Shown here: in pieces, positions 63,894-64,000 of the stretch
How positions within the stretch are numbered: the stretch's first letter is position 1
Layout of the letters: each line of letters begins with the position of its first letter
Assembly (NCBI GenBank): GCA_048268005.1
Contig: JBLWWJ010000003.1
Location: forward strand, 186,001-250,000
Direction of reading: 5' to 3'
From: Ancylomarina sp048268005
GTDB lineage: Bacteria > Bacteroidota > Bacteroidia > Bacteroidales > Marinifilaceae
DNA length: 64,000 nucleotides
The notes under the pieces: generated by a model
Told to the model about the DNA's origin: nothing
The model's input: only the letters and a program-made list of their open reading frames with translations
The model's database searches: none
Position numbers and translations under genes: made by a program

Positions 63894-64000
63894 CTAAACT
63901 GAAACAGCTTCTTCTTGAAATATAGCTTCTTTCTCCAGTAACAAGGTTTCCGATGGTGCGTCGCAAACCTCGCCAGGTCCAAAATATTGAATAGGTCCGG
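63894..64000 (-). CDS. Unknown protein, C-terminal fragment at window edge
   Basis: On the reverse strand a stop (TAG at 63894-63896) ends an open frame running from the window edge. The last 34 residues include QYFGPGEVCDAPSETLL and end EEAVSV. This is too short to assign to a family. It is convergent with the thioesterase gene. Confidence 0.6.
   Translation of the reverse strand, partial: GPIQYFGPGEVCDAPSETLLLEKEAIFQEEAVSV

Overview
The window is a low-GC bacterial chromosome segment that looks like a Bacteroidota genome. Supporting signs are TAnnTTTG-type -7 boxes, a type IX secretion (T9SS) cargo beside a PorP/SprF-type protein, a LytTR/LytS-type two-component pair, a GT117 (DUF2723) membrane glycosyltransferase, DUF3352/DUF4190/DUF6132-type proteins and Bacteroidota-style MutL and RbfA. 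The mutA/mutB methylmalonyl-CoA mutase genes and gmhA fit a marine or sediment, propionate-capable, heptose-LPS lineage; a Marinifilaceae-like member of the Marinilabiliales is my inference, not something proven here. There is no rRNA, phage, IS element, CRISPR array or clear genomic island. Most of the window is ordinary housekeeping chromosome with lineage-specific genes between.

Layout. 1-9 kb: a truncated DUF3352/propeller protein, dusB, a secreted unknown, rbfA with a LolC/E-like permease, and a GH3-like adenylating enzyme coupled to a secreted propeller-like protein. 9-15 kb: tandem deoxynucleoside kinases, recO, rdgB, two paralogous two-domain universal stress proteins, a GT9 glycosyltransferase and tRNA-Gln. 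15-26 kb: GT117, a class C beta-lactamase-like hydrolase, small membrane proteins, sppA, folK, a SulP transporter and a second identical tRNA-Gln. 26-33 kb: rsgA, an AIM24-family protein, mnmH, a histidine kinase and the yceD-rpmF-fabH cluster (no plsX between). 33-40 kb: a helical unknown protein, a 21-bp degenerate tandem array, a membrane EEP protein, two rhomboid proteases and mutL. 40-47 kb: a voltage-gated-like K+ channel with a zinc ribbon, gmhA, a 5'-nucleotidase-like lipoprotein, a Spy-like duplicated protein, a CtpA-type protease and dCMP deaminase. 47-57 kb: T9SS cargo and PorP/SprF-OmpA fusion, a thioredoxin-like protein, a lipoprotein and mutA-mutB. 57-64 kb: an EEP lipoprotein, an ArsC/Spx-like protein, the LytTR/LytS pair, and a Crp/Fnr regulator divergent from osmC with a perfect inverted repeat in front of the regulator.

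There is no large coherent new system that I can defend. The signals most worth following are the 21-bp tandem array with heptapeptide coding capacity (about 33.74-33.95 kb), the T9SS cargo/SprF-OmpA gene pair, the FG-GAP-propeller histidine kinase with its LytTR partner, the Crp/Fnr operator candidate, the tandem kinases, and the zinc-ribbon K+ channel. Many start codons were moved inward from the longest reading frame on the basis of family N-termini or nearby promoter boxes; this is stated entry by entry. All similarity statements come from reading motifs by eye, with no database search.
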